Source of the DNA: Viridibacterium sediminicola
Lineage (GTDB): Bacteria > Pseudomonadota > Gammaproteobacteria > Burkholderiales > Rhodocyclaceae
Length of the DNA stretch: 64,000 nucleotides
Assembly: GCF_039631295.1 (NCBI RefSeq)
Contig: NZ_JBDIVE010000001.1
Span: 558,001 to 622,000, forward strand
Direction: 5' to 3'
The position numbers and the translations under genes are program-made. This document shows, one piece after another, positions 25,754-34,470 of the stretch. Each line of letters begins with the position of its first letter. Position 1 is the stretch's first letter. The notes below the pieces were generated by a model, which saw nothing but the letters and a program-made list of their open reading frames with translations, ran no database searches and had not been told where the DNA came from.

Positions 25754-26671
25754 CTAACGCCGCAAATTAGGATTGATCTCGCGCAGCGCCGCTTCGGCTG
25801 CTTCGCGAGTCGCGGGGTCCTGACCGAGATGCGCGTAGCGGCGAAACTCCGGGTCAGCCCAGTACTGTCGCAACAAGGCGTTGATGCGGGTGATGAAGCG
25901 CAGCCCCCACTCATCGCGCGGTGCGGTGATGTAGACCGGCACATAGCGCGGCATGCCTTCGAGCGGCAGGGTAAGCAGTTCGTTTTCGCTGCCGGGCTGG
26001 CTGGCAGCATCGCGCATCAAGGGGATCTCGCTGCTGAAGGCAATGGTGTAGTCGACGCGTTGCAGCGCCATCATGCGCGCCACGCCTTGCGACAGATCCG
26101 CGCCGGACTGGCGCAGCATGATGCGTGGGTGGCCACTGCTGTAGCGGCTGAGCAGTTCATCGACGCGGCGGCCGTAGGAACGCCCCGCGGTCAGACCGAG
26201 CACCAGGGTGCTGCGCTCGATCACGTCCTGCAGGCGCACCTCGCCCGCGCTGTTGAGAAAGGACTTCATGCGCTCCAGGGTCCGCCGCTGCAGCAAGAGC
26301 TTGGGTGCCGCCGTCGCCATGAAGGCCTCGGAGAAATACATGTAGGTCTCGCGTTCCTCGTTCTTCTGCAGGCCGGCGCACACCACCTGTTCGTGCTTGC
26401 GCATCTGCTCGGCGACACGCGCCAGGTTCGAGAGCTGCACGCGGTGATCGTATTCGGGCAGTTTGCTGATGAGGAAGGCGACCTGGCGGTCGACCGAGCC
26501 CTTGCCGATACGTGGCAGGTCCGGCACGTACATCGGCGGCAGGTCAAATTCGCACCAGGTGAGCTGACGCGGGTCGGCGGCCTGCAGCGGCATGCTGGCC
26601 AACAGGGCGCACAGCATCGCCAAGGCAATCAGGCCAGCGTGCAGACGCTTCGACAACGCCAATACATTCAC
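25754..26671 (-). CDS. Periplasmic solute-binding-like protein (TIGR02285 family)
   Basis: 305-aa exported protein related to amino-acid substrate-binding proteins (SBP_bac_3). Signal peptide about residues 1-31 (ending PLQA), then LTWCEFDLPPMYV, KHEQVVCAGLQKNEERETYMYFSEAF and a second lobe ending with RFITRINALLRQYW. This matches the TIGR02285 type. GTG 26671 is chosen: it has GGGAGG seven bases upstream and gives a clean signal peptide, whereas the longest ORF would overlap trhP. No ABC partner is adjacent; some members work with sensor proteins rather than transporters. Confidence 0.78.
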   Translation of the reverse strand: MNVLALSKRLHAGLIALAMLCALLASMPLQAADPRQLTWCEFDLPPMYVPDLPRIGKGSVDRQVAFLISKLPEYDHRVQLSNLARVAEQMRKHEQVVCAGLQKNEERETYMYFSEAFMATAAPKLLLQRRTLERMKSFLNSAGEVRLQDVIERSTLVLGLTAGRSYGRRVDELLSRYSSGHPRIMLRQSGADLSQGVARMMALQRVDYTIAFSSEIPLMRDAASQPGSENELLTLPLEGMPRYVPVYITAPRDEWGLRFITRINALLRQYWADPEFRRYAHLGQDPATREAAEAALREINPNLRR

Positions 26672-26747
26672 CGCGCAGCCTCCCCTATGGCCTTGTTTAG
26701 GCTCATGATAAAGCGAATAGGTGCCGCTGCGGTGTTGCCGGTGATCA

Positions 26748-28100
26748 TCAGCCGCAGCTACCACACCCGCCACTGCCACATCCACCCGACTGCTCGGCTT
26801 CAGCCGCCACCACAGGATCAGGCAGACGTGCTTCGGCGCCGCTGACAAAGCGCGTCACGAAGGCGCCCACGCTATCGGCCGGCAAGGGCAGCCAAACGCG
26901 ATGCCCGCTGCCCGGCGCCACCTGCATCGGCGCCGCTTCGGCGTTCTGCATCGCCGACAGCACGAGGCTGCGATTGCCAGCCGGCTGTACCAGCTCCAGA
27001 CGATCGCCGACCGCGAAGCGATTCTTCACCGCCACTTCGGCCAGGCCGCGTTGTGCATCGAAACCCAGCACATCACCGACATACAGGCTGCGTGAGGATT
27101 CCGAACTGCCACGCTCATAGTTCTGGTGCGCCGAGACATCCTGATGGCGGTCGAAAAAGCCGCCGGTGTAGCCGCGATTGGCGAGCCCGTCGAGCGAATC
27201 GAGCAGCCGCGAATCGAAATCACGCCCGGCGACGCTGTCGTCGATGGCCTGGCGATAAGCCTGGCAGACGCGCGCGACGTAATACGGGCTCTTGGTACGG
27301 CCTTCGATCTTGAGCGAGTCGATGCCCATGTCGACCAGACTCTTGACGTGCTCGATCGCGCGCAGATCCTTGGAGTTGAGGATGTAGGTGCCATGCTCGT
27401 CTTCCTCGATCACGTTGTAGCTGCCGGCGCGGCGCTCGCGCTCCTCGATGAGGAACACGTCGCCGCTGGCATCCTCACGCGCCGGATGGACCTTGAAATC
27501 CCAGCGGCAGGTGTTGGTGCAGGTGCCCTGATTCGGATCGCGGTGGTTCATGTAGCCCGACAGCAGGCAGCGGCCCGAGTAAGCGATGCACAGCGCGCCG
27601 TGCACGAAGACTTCCAGCTCGGTGTCGGGACAGGCCTGGCGGATGTCAGCAATCTCGTCGAGCGACAGCTCGCGCGAGAGGATCACGCGCGACACGCCAT
27701 TGCGCGCCCAGAACTTCACCGCCGCCGCATTGACGGTGTTCGACTGCACCGAGAGGTGGATCGCCTGATCGGGCCATTCCTCGCGCACCATCATCATCAG
27801 GCCTGGATCGGACATGATCAGCGCGTCCGGCTTCAAATCAATGACCGGTGCCATGTCGCGGATATAGGTCTTGAGCTTGGCGCCGTGCGGATAGATGTTG
27901 GAAACCAGGTAGAACTGGCCGCCTGCCGCATGCACGCGGTCGATTCCCGTCTTGAGCACCGCCAGATCGCCGAAGTCGTTATTGCGCACGCGCAGGCTGT
28001 AGCGCGGCTGGCCGGCGTAGATGGCCGTGGCGCCAAAGGCGAGCGCGGTATCGAGCATGGCCAAGGTACCGGCGGGGGCGAGAAGTTCAGGCGTTTTCAT
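26748..28100 (-). CDS. trhP: U32-family tRNA uridine(34) hydroxylase TrhP (YegQ)
   Basis: 450-aa U32-family protein; E. coli TrhP (YegQ, 453 aa) makes 5-hydroxyuridine at the tRNA wobble position using prephenate and an iron-sulfur cluster. Features: ELLAPAGTLAMLDTA, YAGQPRYSLRVRNNDF, EVFVHGALCIAYSGRCLLSGYM and GTCTNTCRW (cysteines likely for the cluster), and KIEGRTKSPYYVA. ATG 28100 is taken. The extreme C-terminus, GGCGSGGCGSCG, is a Gly/Cys-rich tail that may bind metal. It stands alone between the pectate lyase and the binding-protein gene. Confidence 0.92.
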   Translation of the reverse strand: MKTPELLAPAGTLAMLDTALAFGATAIYAGQPRYSLRVRNNDFGDLAVLKTGIDRVHAAGGQFYLVSNIYPHGAKLKTYIRDMAPVIDLKPDALIMSDPGLMMMVREEWPDQAIHLSVQSNTVNAAAVKFWARNGVSRVILSRELSLDEIADIRQACPDTELEVFVHGALCIAYSGRCLLSGYMNHRDPNQGTCTNTCRWDFKVHPAREDASGDVFLIEERERRAGSYNVIEEDEHGTYILNSKDLRAIEHVKSLVDMGIDSLKIEGRTKSPYYVARVCQAYRQAIDDSVAGRDFDSRLLDSLDGLANRGYTGGFFDRHQDVSAHQNYERGSSESSRSLYVGDVLGFDAQRGLAEVAVKNRFAVGDRLELVQPAGNRSLVLSAMQNAEAAPMQVAPGSGHRVWLPLPADSVGAFVTRFVSGAEARLPDPVVAAEAEQSGGCGSGGCGSCG

Positions 28101-28179
28101 GATGCAGCACAAGAGCGGTTCAAGGCCGCGATGCTACGCGAGCAGGCCTTGCCGCGAAAGGCTCGCGCACATCACATGT

Positions 28180-28208
28180 AAAAAGGCCACCCGCGCTGCA
28201 GGTGGCCT
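28180..28208 (-). terminator. Rho-independent terminator of the second pectate lyase gene
   Basis: Reverse strand: AGGCCACC / GGTGGCCT stem with a 12-base GC-rich loop, followed by five T residues, 22 bases after the lyase stop. Confidence 0.9.
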
Positions 28209-28229
28209 GTCTCGCCCTAAGCACCGTGC

Positions 28230-29627
28230 TTACTTGCGGGCCTTGGCGGGTTTGGCAGCGTCCTTCTCCGGCTGAGGTTCGGCCACCAGACTGTTGAGGT
28301 AGCGCTCCAGATTGGTGTAGCCGCTCTTGTCCTTGGCGAGCTTGGCGCCATCGCTGGCGTCCTTGGCATTGAGGCCATGGGCTTTCTCCCAGGCATCGGG
28401 AATGCCATCACCATCGCTGTCGAGTGCTGCCGTGCCTTGCGGTACGGCCGGCCAGCTGCCAACTTCTTCCTGCGAGTCGATCAGCTTGCCCTTGTTTTCG
28501 GTGATCTGCTCGATGATGCGCAGATCCACCGCATCACGCCAGGGATAGCTGGCGCCCACCGTCGCCGGCAGGCGGATGAGCAGCTCGCCGGCCGGCCAGG
28601 TCGTCACCTTGGGCGCGTCGAAGGGCGCGGCTGCCAGCTTGTATTTGCCCGCCTCTTTCGACAATTCCTTGGGCGGTGCGCCCCAGCCGATCAGCTTGCT
28701 GTTGTCATTGCTCCAGGCATTATTGCCGGAGAACACATTGCCCTTGAGGTAGAACTGGGTGTTCTCGTTGCCCTTGTCGGTGACCACGATGGGCTCGATC
28801 TTGACGCTGAACTTGCCCGGCTTGATCAGGTTGTCGACGTAATTGACGCGGATATTGCCGTCGTTGGTGCCCGAGGCGTAATCACCCCAGGCGGTGATGA
28901 TGTTGTTGCGGAAGTCGAAGGTCGGCGTGCCGTCGCCCTTCATGTAGTTGTCGCCAAAGCGCGGATTGCGGCCACGGTGAAAGGCCCAGATGTTGTGGTG
29001 CAGACTCACGCCGCCGGTGGCCCGCAGCAGGCTGCCGTAACCATGCGCGCCTTTCAGATGCACGCTTTTATTGAGGCTCTCGGCAATCAGGCTCCACTGC
29101 ACGGTGATGTTCTTGATGTCACCGGATGGCGACAGCGCCTCGTCGGTCGACCAGCTGGCCGAGACGTGATCGAGAATCACATTGCGTGCGCCGTCGCGGA
29201 TATTGATCGCATCCTCCTCGACCTTGCTGGCATTGCCCAGGCGCGAGCGGATGTAGCGCACGATGACTTCCTGCGTATCAATGTGCAGGGTGTAGTCGCG
29301 CAAGGTGATGCCGCCGCCCGGCGCAGTCTGGCCGGCGATGGTGATGTTCGGATTCTTGATGATCAGCGGCGACTTGAGCTGGATCGTGCCGCTGACCGCA
29401 AACACCACGGTGCGCGGGCCCTGTGCCTCAACGGCGGCGCGCAAGCTGCCTTCGCCCTCGTCATTGAGGTGGGTGACGGTATAGACCTTGCCGCCGCGCC
29501 CGCCGACAGTCTCGGCGCCAAAACCTTCGGCGCCGGGGAACGCGGGCACGGCCTGGGCCAGCAGCGGCATCAGCGCCGCCATCAGCACGACAATCGGCTT
29601 ACGGGAAATACGGGGAATCTGCTGCAT
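28230..29627 (-). CDS. Pectate lyase-like right-handed beta-helix enzyme (PL1 type) with calcium repeat
   Basis: 465-aa exported protein: signal peptide 1-26 (ending LAQA), then FPGAEGFGAETVGGRGG, GSLRAAVEAQGPRTVVFAVSGTI (split: GSLRAAVEAQG, PRTVVFAVSGTI), ITIAGQTAPGGG, RYIRSRLG, AINIRDGARNVILDHVS and WSTDEALS. This is the layout of bacterial pectate lyases of the PL1 group. Near 410 a type-3 thrombospondin-like calcium motif DSDGDGIPDAWE appears, followed by a Lys/Ala/Pro tail. ATG 29627 follows GGAG. It has its own terminator and a palindromic leader. Confidence 0.85.
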   Translation of the reverse strand: MQQIPRISRKPIVVLMAALMPLLAQAVPAFPGAEGFGAETVGGRGGKVYTVTHLNDEGEGSLRAAVEAQGPRTVVFAVSGTIQLKSPLIIKNPNITIAGQTAPGGGITLRDYTLHIDTQEVIVRYIRSRLGNASKVEEDAINIRDGARNVILDHVSASWSTDEALSPSGDIKNITVQWSLIAESLNKSVHLKGAHGYGSLLRATGGVSLHHNIWAFHRGRNPRFGDNYMKGDGTPTFDFRNNIITAWGDYASGTNDGNIRVNYVDNLIKPGKFSVKIEPIVVTDKGNENTQFYLKGNVFSGNNAWSNDNSKLIGWGAPPKELSKEAGKYKLAAAPFDAPKVTTWPAGELLIRLPATVGASYPWRDAVDLRIIEQITENKGKLIDSQEEVGSWPAVPQGTAALDSDGDGIPDAWEKAHGLNAKDASDGAKLAKDKSGYTNLERYLNSLVAEPQPEKDAAKPAKARK

Positions 29628-29694
29628 CTGGCTGTCTCCATTTCTTGGTAGGAACAAGAGCACAGTCGGCAATGCTGCACCGACACATTTCAGA

Positions 29695-29740
29695 GCGTGA
29701 TCGCACTCATGCGGCAGATTGCGCATGAATATGATCACGC
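29695..29740. repeat. 46-bp imperfect palindrome between the GtrB-like and pectate lyase genes
   Basis: Outer arms GCGTGATC (29695-29702) / GATCACGC (29733-29740) and inner arms TCATGCG (29708-29714) / CGCATGA (29722-29728) can form an interrupted hairpin. There is no T run, so it is not a classical terminator. It could be a REP-like unit, an mRNA stabiliser or an operator in the lyase leader. Confidence 0.6.
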
Positions 29741-29758
29741 CCTAAAGCAGCACGCAGC

Positions 29759-30763
29759 TTATAGTGTCCCGTCGGCAATGGCTTGCCGCGTTGCATCAAG
29801 GCGCCCGCGCTGGCGGAACGCCGCACCGGCCAGCACATCGACATGGAAACGCGGGCGCGCCTTGGTCTCGGTATAGATCTTGGCGACATACTCACCGATC
29901 ACGCCAAGGCTCAGCAATTGCACGCCACCGAGGAAATACATCGGGATAACCGTGGACGCCCAGCCGGGCAGGGCCTCCTCGGTGAACAAGCGGGTCAGCA
30001 TGGCCCAGGCCGCCAGCCCCAGACTGGCCAGCGAGATCAGCGAGCCGATGGCGGTGATCAGGCGCAGCGGATAGGTGGAGAACGAGGTCACGCCCTGCCA
30101 GGCCAGCGACAGCATCTTGCCCAGCGGATATTTGGATTCGCCGGCAAAGCGCTCGGCACGGTCGTATTCAACAATCGAGGAACGATAGCCCAGCTGCGGC
30201 ATCAGGCCGCGCAGGAACAGATTGACCTCGCGGTACTCGCTCAGCGCTTCGATGGCGCGCCGGCTCAGCAGGCGGTAGTCGGCATGGTTGAAGATGATCT
30301 GCACGCGCATCGCGGCCAGCAGCTTGTAGTAGCCCTCGGCGGTGAAGCGCTTGAAAAAGGTGTCGGTCGTGCGCTTCTTGCGCACGCCATAGACGATGTC
30401 ATCGCCACGGCGCAGCGCCTGCACCATCTGCGGAATGACTTCCAGATCGTCCTGCAGGTCGGCATCGACGCTGATCAGCGCATCGCCCGGCGCATTGAGC
30501 AGGCCGCACAGCAAGGCGTTCTGGTGCCCCCGGTTGCGCGACAGCTTGATGCCGCACACCGCACTGTGGGCGGCCGACAATTCCTCGATCAGCGCCCAGG
30601 TGCTGTCGCGGCTACCGTCATCGACGTAGAAAATCGCGCTATCCGCCGCGATCAGACCCTCGCCCCGCATGCGTTCGAGCAGTACCAGCAGGCGGCTGGT
30701 CGTCTCGCGCAAGACCGCCTCTTCGTTGTAACAGGGAATCACCAGACCGATGGTGGGCGTCAT
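29759..30763 (-). CDS. GtrB-like polyprenyl-phosphate glycosyltransferase (GT2)
   Basis: 334-aa family-2 glycosyltransferase. The GT-A domain has LVIPCYNEEAVL, VDDGSRDST, SRNRGHQNALL and the DxD-like SVDADLQDD. Two C-terminal membrane helices lie at about 235-300 (LITAIGSLISLASLGLAAWA and VIPMYFLGGVQLLSLGVIGEY). This is the GtrB/DPM1/ArnC-like layout that transfers hexose from a nucleotide sugar to undecaprenyl phosphate. The start overlaps the GtrA stop by four bases, giving a coupled pair. The acceptor glycan is unknown. Confidence 0.92.
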   Translation of the reverse strand: MTPTIGLVIPCYNEEAVLRETTSRLLVLLERMRGEGLIAADSAIFYVDDGSRDSTWALIEELSAAHSAVCGIKLSRNRGHQNALLCGLLNAPGDALISVDADLQDDLEVIPQMVQALRRGDDIVYGVRKKRTTDTFFKRFTAEGYYKLLAAMRVQIIFNHADYRLLSRRAIEALSEYREVNLFLRGLMPQLGYRSSIVEYDRAERFAGESKYPLGKMLSLAWQGVTSFSTYPLRLITAIGSLISLASLGLAAWAMLTRLFTEEALPGWASTVIPMYFLGGVQLLSLGVIGEYVAKIYTETKARPRFHVDVLAGAAFRQRGRLDATRQAIADGTL

Positions 30764-31164
30764 GAGCTGTGTCTCTTCCTGAATGTCCAGATGGCATTGA
30801 TGGTGTAGTTCCAGACCAGTACGACGCCGGTCGCGATGAGCTGCGCGAGCCATACCGCTGCGCCCATTTTCTTGAATGCGTAGAGTACCAGTGCATTGAT
30901 CGCCAGACCGGCGCACAAGGTCACGGCAAAGCGCAGAATGCTGCGCCGGTGTCCGCCCTGCGCGGCAAAGGTGAAGCGCGCATTGGCCCAGTAATTGAAG
31001 ATTGCGCTGAGCAGGAAGCCGATCGTCGAGGCGCGCACCGCAGACACCGCAAAGAGCGTCATCAGTGCGGCCATGATCAGGTACTGCAACAAGGTGGCAC
31101 CGCCACCGACGAGCAGAAAGCGCAGAAAACTGCGGCTACTCAGATTGCCCGTCGAGGCGTGCAT
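30760..31164 (-). CDS. GtrA-family membrane protein (lipid-linked sugar flippase)
   Basis: 134-aa protein with four predicted helices and family motifs FLRFLLVGGGATLLQYLI, STIGFLLSAIFNYWANARFTF and WNYTINAIWTFRKR. GtrA proteins are thought to flip undecaprenyl-phosphate-glucose or similar. It is transcribed just before, and overlaps, the GtrB-like gene. Confidence 0.92.
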   Translation of the reverse strand: MHASTGNLSSRSFLRFLLVGGGATLLQYLIMAALMTLFAVSAVRASTIGFLLSAIFNYWANARFTFAAQGGHRRSILRFAVTLCAGLAINALVLYAFKKMGAAVWLAQLIATGVVLVWNYTINAIWTFRKRHSS

Positions 31165-31196
31165 GGCGGCGCGCGCTGCAAGGCTCGGGCGGCCCC

Positions 31197-33779
31197 TCAG
31201 GCAGCCGCCTTTTTCTTGCGCGGTGCGGCGGCCTTCTTGGCCGCCGGTTTGGCCTCGGCAACCTCTTCGGCGGCGGGTTCAGCTGCGGGCTTGGCGGCGG
31301 CCTTGGCCTTGGCGGGCGCCTTGGCCTTGGGCTCGCGCTTCTCGAACTCGAAGCCGACCTTGCCGTCTTCGCCACGCACCAGGAAGGCCGAGAACTTGCG
31401 CCGCGTGCGCGAGGACACGAAACCGGTCAGCAAGGGCGTGCGCCCTTCTTGCAGCAGCTTTTCCATGTGCTCGCGCTCGATGGCTTGCTGCAGGATGATC
31501 TTGCCGGAACGGAAGTCGCAGCTCTTGCCAGCGCCCAGCGATTTCTCGCAGACATAGGCCATGCCGTGCTCGAACACGCCGCTGCCGCACTTGGGGCAGG
31601 CGCCGAGCGACGTCTGCGCCGAGAAGTCCGGCGCCTCGCCGGTCTCGTCCTCACGCGGCTGGCCGAAATCGAACTCCGGCAGCTTGTCGTCGTTGAGCTT
31701 GATCTCGGCGTTGAAGGCGCGTCCCATCTTGTTGCGGAAGCCCAGCAGCGGGCCGACCTTGCCTGCGGACAGCAGGGTCTCCACCTCGTGGATCTCGAAC
31801 TGGCGGCTGGCGACGATCTTCCACAGCGCGTATTCGCAGGACTGGCACTGGAACTTCTTGTAGTTTTCCTTGATCACGCCGCCGCACTTGGGGCACGGCG
31901 TCTTCAGCGTGGCGAAGTCGCCGGGCACGGTGTCCGACTCGTACTTCTTGGCGCGCTCGACGATCTCGCGCGTCATCTGCTCGATGTGCTCCATGAACTC
32001 GGCACGCGAGAGCAGGCCCTTTTCCATCTGCGCCAGCTTGTATTCCCACTCACCGGTCAGCTCGGGCGACGACAGTTCGGAGACGCCCAGGCCGCGCAGC
32101 AAGGTGATCAGCGAGAAGGCCTTGGCGGTCGGGATCAGTTCGCGACCTTCGCGCAGCATGTAGGTCTCGGCGATCAGGTTTTCGATGATCTGCGCACGCG
32201 TCGCAGGCGTGCCCAGGCCGCGCCCGGCCATCGCCGCACGCAGTTCTTCATCATCAACCAGCTTGCCGGCACCTTCCATCGCGGAGAGCAGGGTCGCTTC
32301 GTTGTAGCGTGCCGGCGGCTTGGTGACATTGGCCTTGACCAGCACTTCGTCCGTCTTGACCGTCTCGCCCGGCTTGACGGCGACCAGCGAGCCGGTGGCC
32401 TCTTCGCCCTCGACCGCGCCTTCCTTGCCATACACCGACAGCCAGCCGGCATTGACCAGCACCTTGCCCTCGGTCTTGAAAGCTTCGCCCTCGACGCGCG
32501 TGATGCGCGTGGTGATCATGTACTCGGCTGCCGGGTAGAACACCGCCAGGAAACGCTTGGTGACGATGTCGTAGATCTTCTGCTCGGCTTCGGAGAGGTT
32601 CTTCGGCGCCGTACCGGTCGGCACGATGGCAAAGTGGTCCGAGATCTTGGCGTTGTTGAAGATGCGCTTGTTCGGCTTGACCCAGCCATGCTTGAGGATC
32701 TCGGCCGCGAAGCCGCCGTATTCGCTGGGCAGCGCACCGAGAATCGCCGGCACGGTGGCGACATAGTCTTCCGGCAGGGCGCGTGCGTCGGTCCGCGGAT
32801 AGGTCAAGACCTTGTGCTTTTCGTACAGCGCCTGCGCAATTTGCAGCGTCGTGCGCGCCGAAAAGCCGAAGCGGCCATTGGCCTCGCGCTGCAGCGAAGT
32901 CAGGTCGAAGAGCAGGGGCGAGAGCTGATTGGAGGGCTTGGCCTCCTCCTCCACCTTGCCCGGCTTGCCGGCGCACTTGGCGCGGATCGCCTCGGCCTGC
33001 TTGACGTCCCACAGGCGATGCGCATTGGCGTGCTCGTCGTCCTCGGGCTTCTTGAAGTGTTCGTTGAACCAGCGGCCGATGTAGCCGCCCGCCGCCGCGC
33101 CGAAATGCCCTTCGACTTCCCAGTAATCGCGCGACTTGAAGGCGCGGATGCGCTCCTCGCGCTCGACGACGATAGCCAGGGTCGGCGTCTGCACGCGGCC
33201 CACGGTGGTCAGATGGAAGCCGCCAGTCTTCGAGTTGAAGGCGGTCATGGCGCGCGTGCCGTTGATGCCGATCAGCCAGTCGCTCTCGGCACGGCAGGTG
33301 GCCGCTTCACGCAGGCCGGACATCTCGGCCGAGGTGCGCAGCGACTCGAAACCATCGCGGATCGACTGCGGCGTCATGCTCTGCAGCCACAGCCGGCGGC
33401 TGGGCTTGGAGGTACCGGAGTGATTGGCGATGTAGGTGAAGATCAGCTCGCCCTCGCGTCCCGCGTCACAGGCGTTGATCAGGCCGTCGACATCCTTGCG
33501 CTTGATCAGGCGGGTGAGCAGGCGCAGGCGCTCGGCTGTCTTCTCGACCGGATTGAGCTTGAAGTGCGGCGGGATCACCGGCAGGTGCGCAAACGACCAC
33601 TTGCCGCGCTTGACTTCGAACTCGTCCGGCACGGTCAGCTCCAGCAAATGACCAATGGCCGAAGAGAGCACGTAGTGCTCGCTCTCGAAGTAATCACCCT
33701 CACGGGTGAAGCCGCCCAGGGCGCGCGCGATGTCCTGCGCAACAGAGGGTTTTTCGGCAATGATCAGCTGTTTGCTCAT
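31197..33779 (-). CDS. topB: DNA topoisomerase III
   Basis: 860-aa type IA topoisomerase that decatenates DNA. Toprim domain: MSKQLIIAEKPSVAQDIARA (1-20), DAGREGELIF (105-114). Active-site Tyr327 in LTYPRTDAR. Topo-type zinc-finger pieces follow at about 640-760 (CPKCGGVIKENY, CQSCEYALW, ACPKCGSGVFEHG). About 820-860 is a Lys/Ala/Pro-rich tail resembling histone H1-like tails, a feature that E. coli TopB lacks in this form. It is the most downstream gene of the dprA-smg-topB set. Confidence 0.97.
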   Translation of the reverse strand: MSKQLIIAEKPSVAQDIARALGGFTREGDYFESEHYVLSSAIGHLLELTVPDEFEVKRGKWSFAHLPVIPPHFKLNPVEKTAERLRLLTRLIKRKDVDGLINACDAGREGELIFTYIANHSGTSKPSRRLWLQSMTPQSIRDGFESLRTSAEMSGLREAATCRAESDWLIGINGTRAMTAFNSKTGGFHLTTVGRVQTPTLAIVVEREERIRAFKSRDYWEVEGHFGAAAGGYIGRWFNEHFKKPEDDEHANAHRLWDVKQAEAIRAKCAGKPGKVEEEAKPSNQLSPLLFDLTSLQREANGRFGFSARTTLQIAQALYEKHKVLTYPRTDARALPEDYVATVPAILGALPSEYGGFAAEILKHGWVKPNKRIFNNAKISDHFAIVPTGTAPKNLSEAEQKIYDIVTKRFLAVFYPAAEYMITTRITRVEGEAFKTEGKVLVNAGWLSVYGKEGAVEGEEATGSLVAVKPGETVKTDEVLVKANVTKPPARYNEATLLSAMEGAGKLVDDEELRAAMAGRGLGTPATRAQIIENLIAETYMLREGRELIPTAKAFSLITLLRGLGVSELSSPELTGEWEYKLAQMEKGLLSRAEFMEHIEQMTREIVERAKKYESDTVPGDFATLKTPCPKCGGVIKENYKKFQCQSCEYALWKIVASRQFEIHEVETLLSAGKVGPLLGFRNKMGRAFNAEIKLNDDKLPEFDFGQPREDETGEAPDFSAQTSLGACPKCGSGVFEHGMAYVCEKSLGAGKSCDFRSGKIILQQAIEREHMEKLLQEGRTPLLTGFVSSRTRRKFSAFLVRGEDGKVGFEFEKREPKAKAPAKAKAAAKPAAEPAAEEVAEAKPAAKKAAAPRKKKAAA

Positions 33780-33888
33780 GCGCTAGAGAATGTCCAGAAG
33801 TGGCGGGCAAGCGAAGTTTCAATCACCCAGAATCGACTTCGCCGGGCAAGCCCGGCGAACGATTGGTGCGGATAATAGGCGGCGCCTT

Positions 33889-33912
33889 GGCCGTGACGCA
33901 AGCGTCACGGCC
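33889..33912. repeat. Perfect hairpin between smg and topB
   Basis: GGCCGTGACG (33889-33898) and CGTCACGGCC (33903-33912) are complementary with a 4-base centre. There is no adjacent T run on either strand, so it is either a factor-assisted terminator of smg or an RNA-processing site. Confidence 0.6.
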
Positions 33913-33939
33913 GCAAAGTCACGCAAAAATAGCGTTTTG

Positions 33940-34428
33940 TCAATGCACCGACAGCACTTCGGTCCAGTCGCCGTCTTCTTCGTCCGTCTCCTCGGTGAGC
34001 AATTCATCGAGAATCAGGGTGTCCATGCTGGCCTGTTGCTGCCACAGCACCATCAGCACGATGACCTTGAACTTGGACAGCGAGACCTCGCTTTCCGGCA
34101 GCGCCATGGCGCGTTCAAGGATCAGCTCGCGCTGTCGCGCGTCCAGCGTGCCATTGCCTTCGAGGAAGCTCAGGAAGCCACGACATTCAATGTCGAGGCG
34201 GCCCTGCTCCTCATCGGTGAAAATGCGGATGGAACGGCTGTTCGGATCAAAGCTGGCGGTCGGTTCGCTCGCCATGCCGCGCAAGCCCGACAGCCATTCG
34301 ATGGCTTCCGAGATTTCGCCCTGTTCAAAACCGGCCGCAGAGAGCTTGCGAGCAAGCTGCTCCGGCTCGGCGGGACAGGCATCAGCGTAGCCGTAGGTTT
34401 CAAAAAGATAGACCAGAATATCGATCAT
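33940..34428 (-). CDS. smg: Smg family protein (DUF494)
   Basis: 162-aa protein of the Smg/DUF494 family, starting MIDILVYLFETYGYADACP with ECRGFLSFLEGNGTLDARQRE (split ECRGFLSFLEG, NGTLDARQRE) and a late KFKVIVLMVLWQ. Members lie between dprA and topB in beta- and gammaproteobacteria. The function is not firmly known; a winged-helix nucleic-acid role has been proposed. Confidence 0.95.
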   Translation of the reverse strand: MIDILVYLFETYGYADACPAEPEQLARKLSAAGFEQGEISEAIEWLSGLRGMASEPTASFDPNSRSIRIFTDEEQGRLDIECRGFLSFLEGNGTLDARQRELILERAMALPESEVSLSKFKVIVLMVLWQQQASMDTLILDELLTEETDEEDGDWTEVLSVH

Positions 34429-34470
34429 CGTGACCTCGGCATGCGCTCCCCCAACTGGCTGAAGGAGCGT

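Noticed and set aside
26672..26848. 59-residue N-terminal extension of the solute-binding-like protein
   Set aside because: It would overlap trhP and place the signal peptide inside the protein; GTG 26671 has a good ribosome site.
31449..33875. 808-codon forward ORF opposite topB
   Set aside because: Antisense shadow of topoisomerase III with no recognisable domain.
33889..33912. Rho-independent terminator of smg
   Set aside because: The stem is perfect but neither side has a T run, so it was listed only as a hairpin.
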